38,168 nt of DNA, taken from positions 1-38,168 of the forward strand of contig SVRO01000004.1 in NCBI GenBank assembly GCA_015064795.1, written 5' to 3'. Shown one piece after another: positions 36,983-38,168 of this stretch. Each line of letters opens with the position of its first letter. Within the stretch, counting starts at the first letter, position 1. Source of the DNA: Oscillospiraceae bacterium. Lineage in GTDB: Bacteria; Bacillota; Clostridia; Oscillospirales; CAG-272. The notes under the pieces were generated by a model. The model was not told the origin of the DNA. It saw nothing but the letters and a program-made list of their open reading frames with translations, and did not search any database. The position numbers and the translations under genes are program-made.

Positions 36983-38023
36983 ATGAAAATGACATTTCGC
37001 CATTACGGTGACAACGATCCCGTAACGCTGGAAATGATCTCCCAGATCCCCACGATGTATTCGATCGTCTCTGCCGTGTACGACGTTCCCGTCGGACAGG
37101 TATGGAGCCGCGAAAGCATTAACGGCATCAAGGAGAAGGCGGCGGCGCACAACCTCGCGTTCGAGGTGGTAGAGAGCGTTCCCGTATCCGAGGATATTAA
37201 GCTTGGTAACGAAAAGGCACAGAGTCATATCGACGCATATTGCGAAAATATTCGCCGTCTCGGTGAGGCAGGCGTGAAGTGCATCTGCTATAACTTTATG
37301 CCGGTTTTCGACTGGTTCCGCAGTACGCTGGAGCGCAAGGAGGCCGACGGCTCCAATAGCCTTGCTTACAACGAAAAGGAAGTGGCCGCACTTGACCCGC
37401 TTTCGGGCAACTTCTCGCTTCCCGGTTGGGACGAGAGCTACACGAAGGACAGTCTTCGCGCGCTTCTTGCCCAGTACGAGACCATGGGCGAGGAGGGACT
37501 TTGGAAGAATCTTCAGACCTTCCTTGAGGCCGTGATTCCCGTAGCACACGGAAGCGGCATCAAGATGGCGATCCATCCCGACGATCCGCCTTGGGGCATC
37601 TTCGGTCTGCCGCGTATCATCAGCAACGAGGAGAACTATAAGAAGTTCTTGAAGCTCGTTGACATGGAGGAGAACGGTCTTACCTTCTGCACGGGCTCGC
37701 TCGGTGCAAACCCCGACAACGATCTTATTGACATGATCCATAAGTTCGGTGATCGCATTCACTTTGCGCACATCCGTAACATCAAGCACACCGATTACCG
37801 CACCTTCCACGAGGTTGCACATCCCACAGAGTGTGGCTCTCTTGATATCTTCGGTATCATGAAGGCGCTTCATGAGGTTGGCTTTGACGGCTATATGCGT
37901 CCCGACCACGGTAGAATGATCTGGGGTGAGAAGGGTAGATACGGCTACGGTCTGTTTGACCGCTCGCTCGGTGCTACCTACCTTGCAGGTCTTTGGGAAG
38001 CCATCGACAAGATGTCTAAGTAA
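36983..38023 (+). CDS. uxuA: Mannonate dehydratase
   Basis: MKMTFRHYGDNDPVTLEMISQIP, CYNFMPVFDWFRS, MAIHPDDPPWGIFGLPRI, RPDHGRMIWGE. Confidence 0.95.
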   Translation: MKMTFRHYGDNDPVTLEMISQIPTMYSIVSAVYDVPVGQVWSRESINGIKEKAAAHNLAFEVVESVPVSEDIKLGNEKAQSHIDAYCENIRRLGEAGVKCICYNFMPVFDWFRSTLERKEADGSNSLAYNEKEVAALDPLSGNFSLPGWDESYTKDSLRALLAQYETMGEEGLWKNLQTFLEAVIPVAHGSGIKMAIHPDDPPWGIFGLPRIISNEENYKKFLKLVDMEENGLTFCTGSLGANPDNDLIDMIHKFGDRIHFAHIRNIKHTDYRTFHEVAHPTECGSLDIFGIMKALHEVGFDGYMRPDHGRMIWGEKGRYGYGLFDRSLGATYLAGLWEAIDKMSK

Positions 38024-38033
38024 CGAAAACGAT

Positions 38034-38061
38034 AAAGGCTGAGTCAATGGACTCAGCCTTT
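38034..38061 (+). terminator. Intrinsic terminator
   Basis: AAAGGCTGAGTC-aatg-GACTCAGCCTTT. Confidence 0.87.
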
Positions 38062-38076
38062 GTTGTAAAACGAAAA

Positions 38077-38095
38077 CCCCGCCATAGTGGCGGGG
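38077..38095 (+). terminator. Second hairpin, possible tandem terminator
   Basis: CCCCGCCA-tag-TGGCGGGG followed by TTCAAT. Confidence 0.6.
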
Positions 38096-38168
38096 TTCAA
38101 TAGAGGTTAACCGGTGAGAAGAAATCCTCCAAATATGGTATAATGAGCAAGACCTGCCAGTCGAACTA

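Noticed and set aside
38116-38144. Promoter at the right edge (TATAAT at 38139-38144)
   Set aside because: A good extended -10 (TGGTATAAT) but poor -35, and the downstream gene is outside the window.

Overview
The window looks like a Bacillota/Clostridia-type chromosome, probably from a spore-former because yqfC and yqfD are present. Most of it is conserved housekeeping sequence. In order: yqfC-yqfD-phoH-ybeY-era-recO-mutS2; a long-form prs; a secreted CBM9-like protein with a sortase-like C-terminus; a ZIP metal transporter; rqcH with an overlapping HAD phosphatase gene (minus strand); a type II pantothenate kinase; rsmA (minus); tRNA-Thr(CGT); two orphan membrane proteins directly behind secA (minus); a trmL-mnmA-pcrA operon. 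From about 24.8 kb there is an accessory sugar-metabolism region: TetR, a GPH-type sugar transporter, a GH2 beta-galactosidase, gpsA (minus), a SorE-like dehydrogenase, a class II aldolase/SDR fusion, a PHP-domain protein, gdhA and uxuA. The most interesting signals are: (1) a modular hairpin repeat family at 1-169 and 10810-11106, whose copies keep their hairpins through compensatory base changes; (2) two unrecognised membrane proteins packed against secA; (3) a SorE / aldolase-SDR / divergent PHP module; (4) a stand-alone CBM9-like protein with a QPETG sorting-type tail and a structured leader; (5) operator-like palindromes at the MFS, tetR and rsmA promoters. No CRISPR array, transposase, prophage or rRNA was seen. 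All calls come from reading the sequence; no database search was run.
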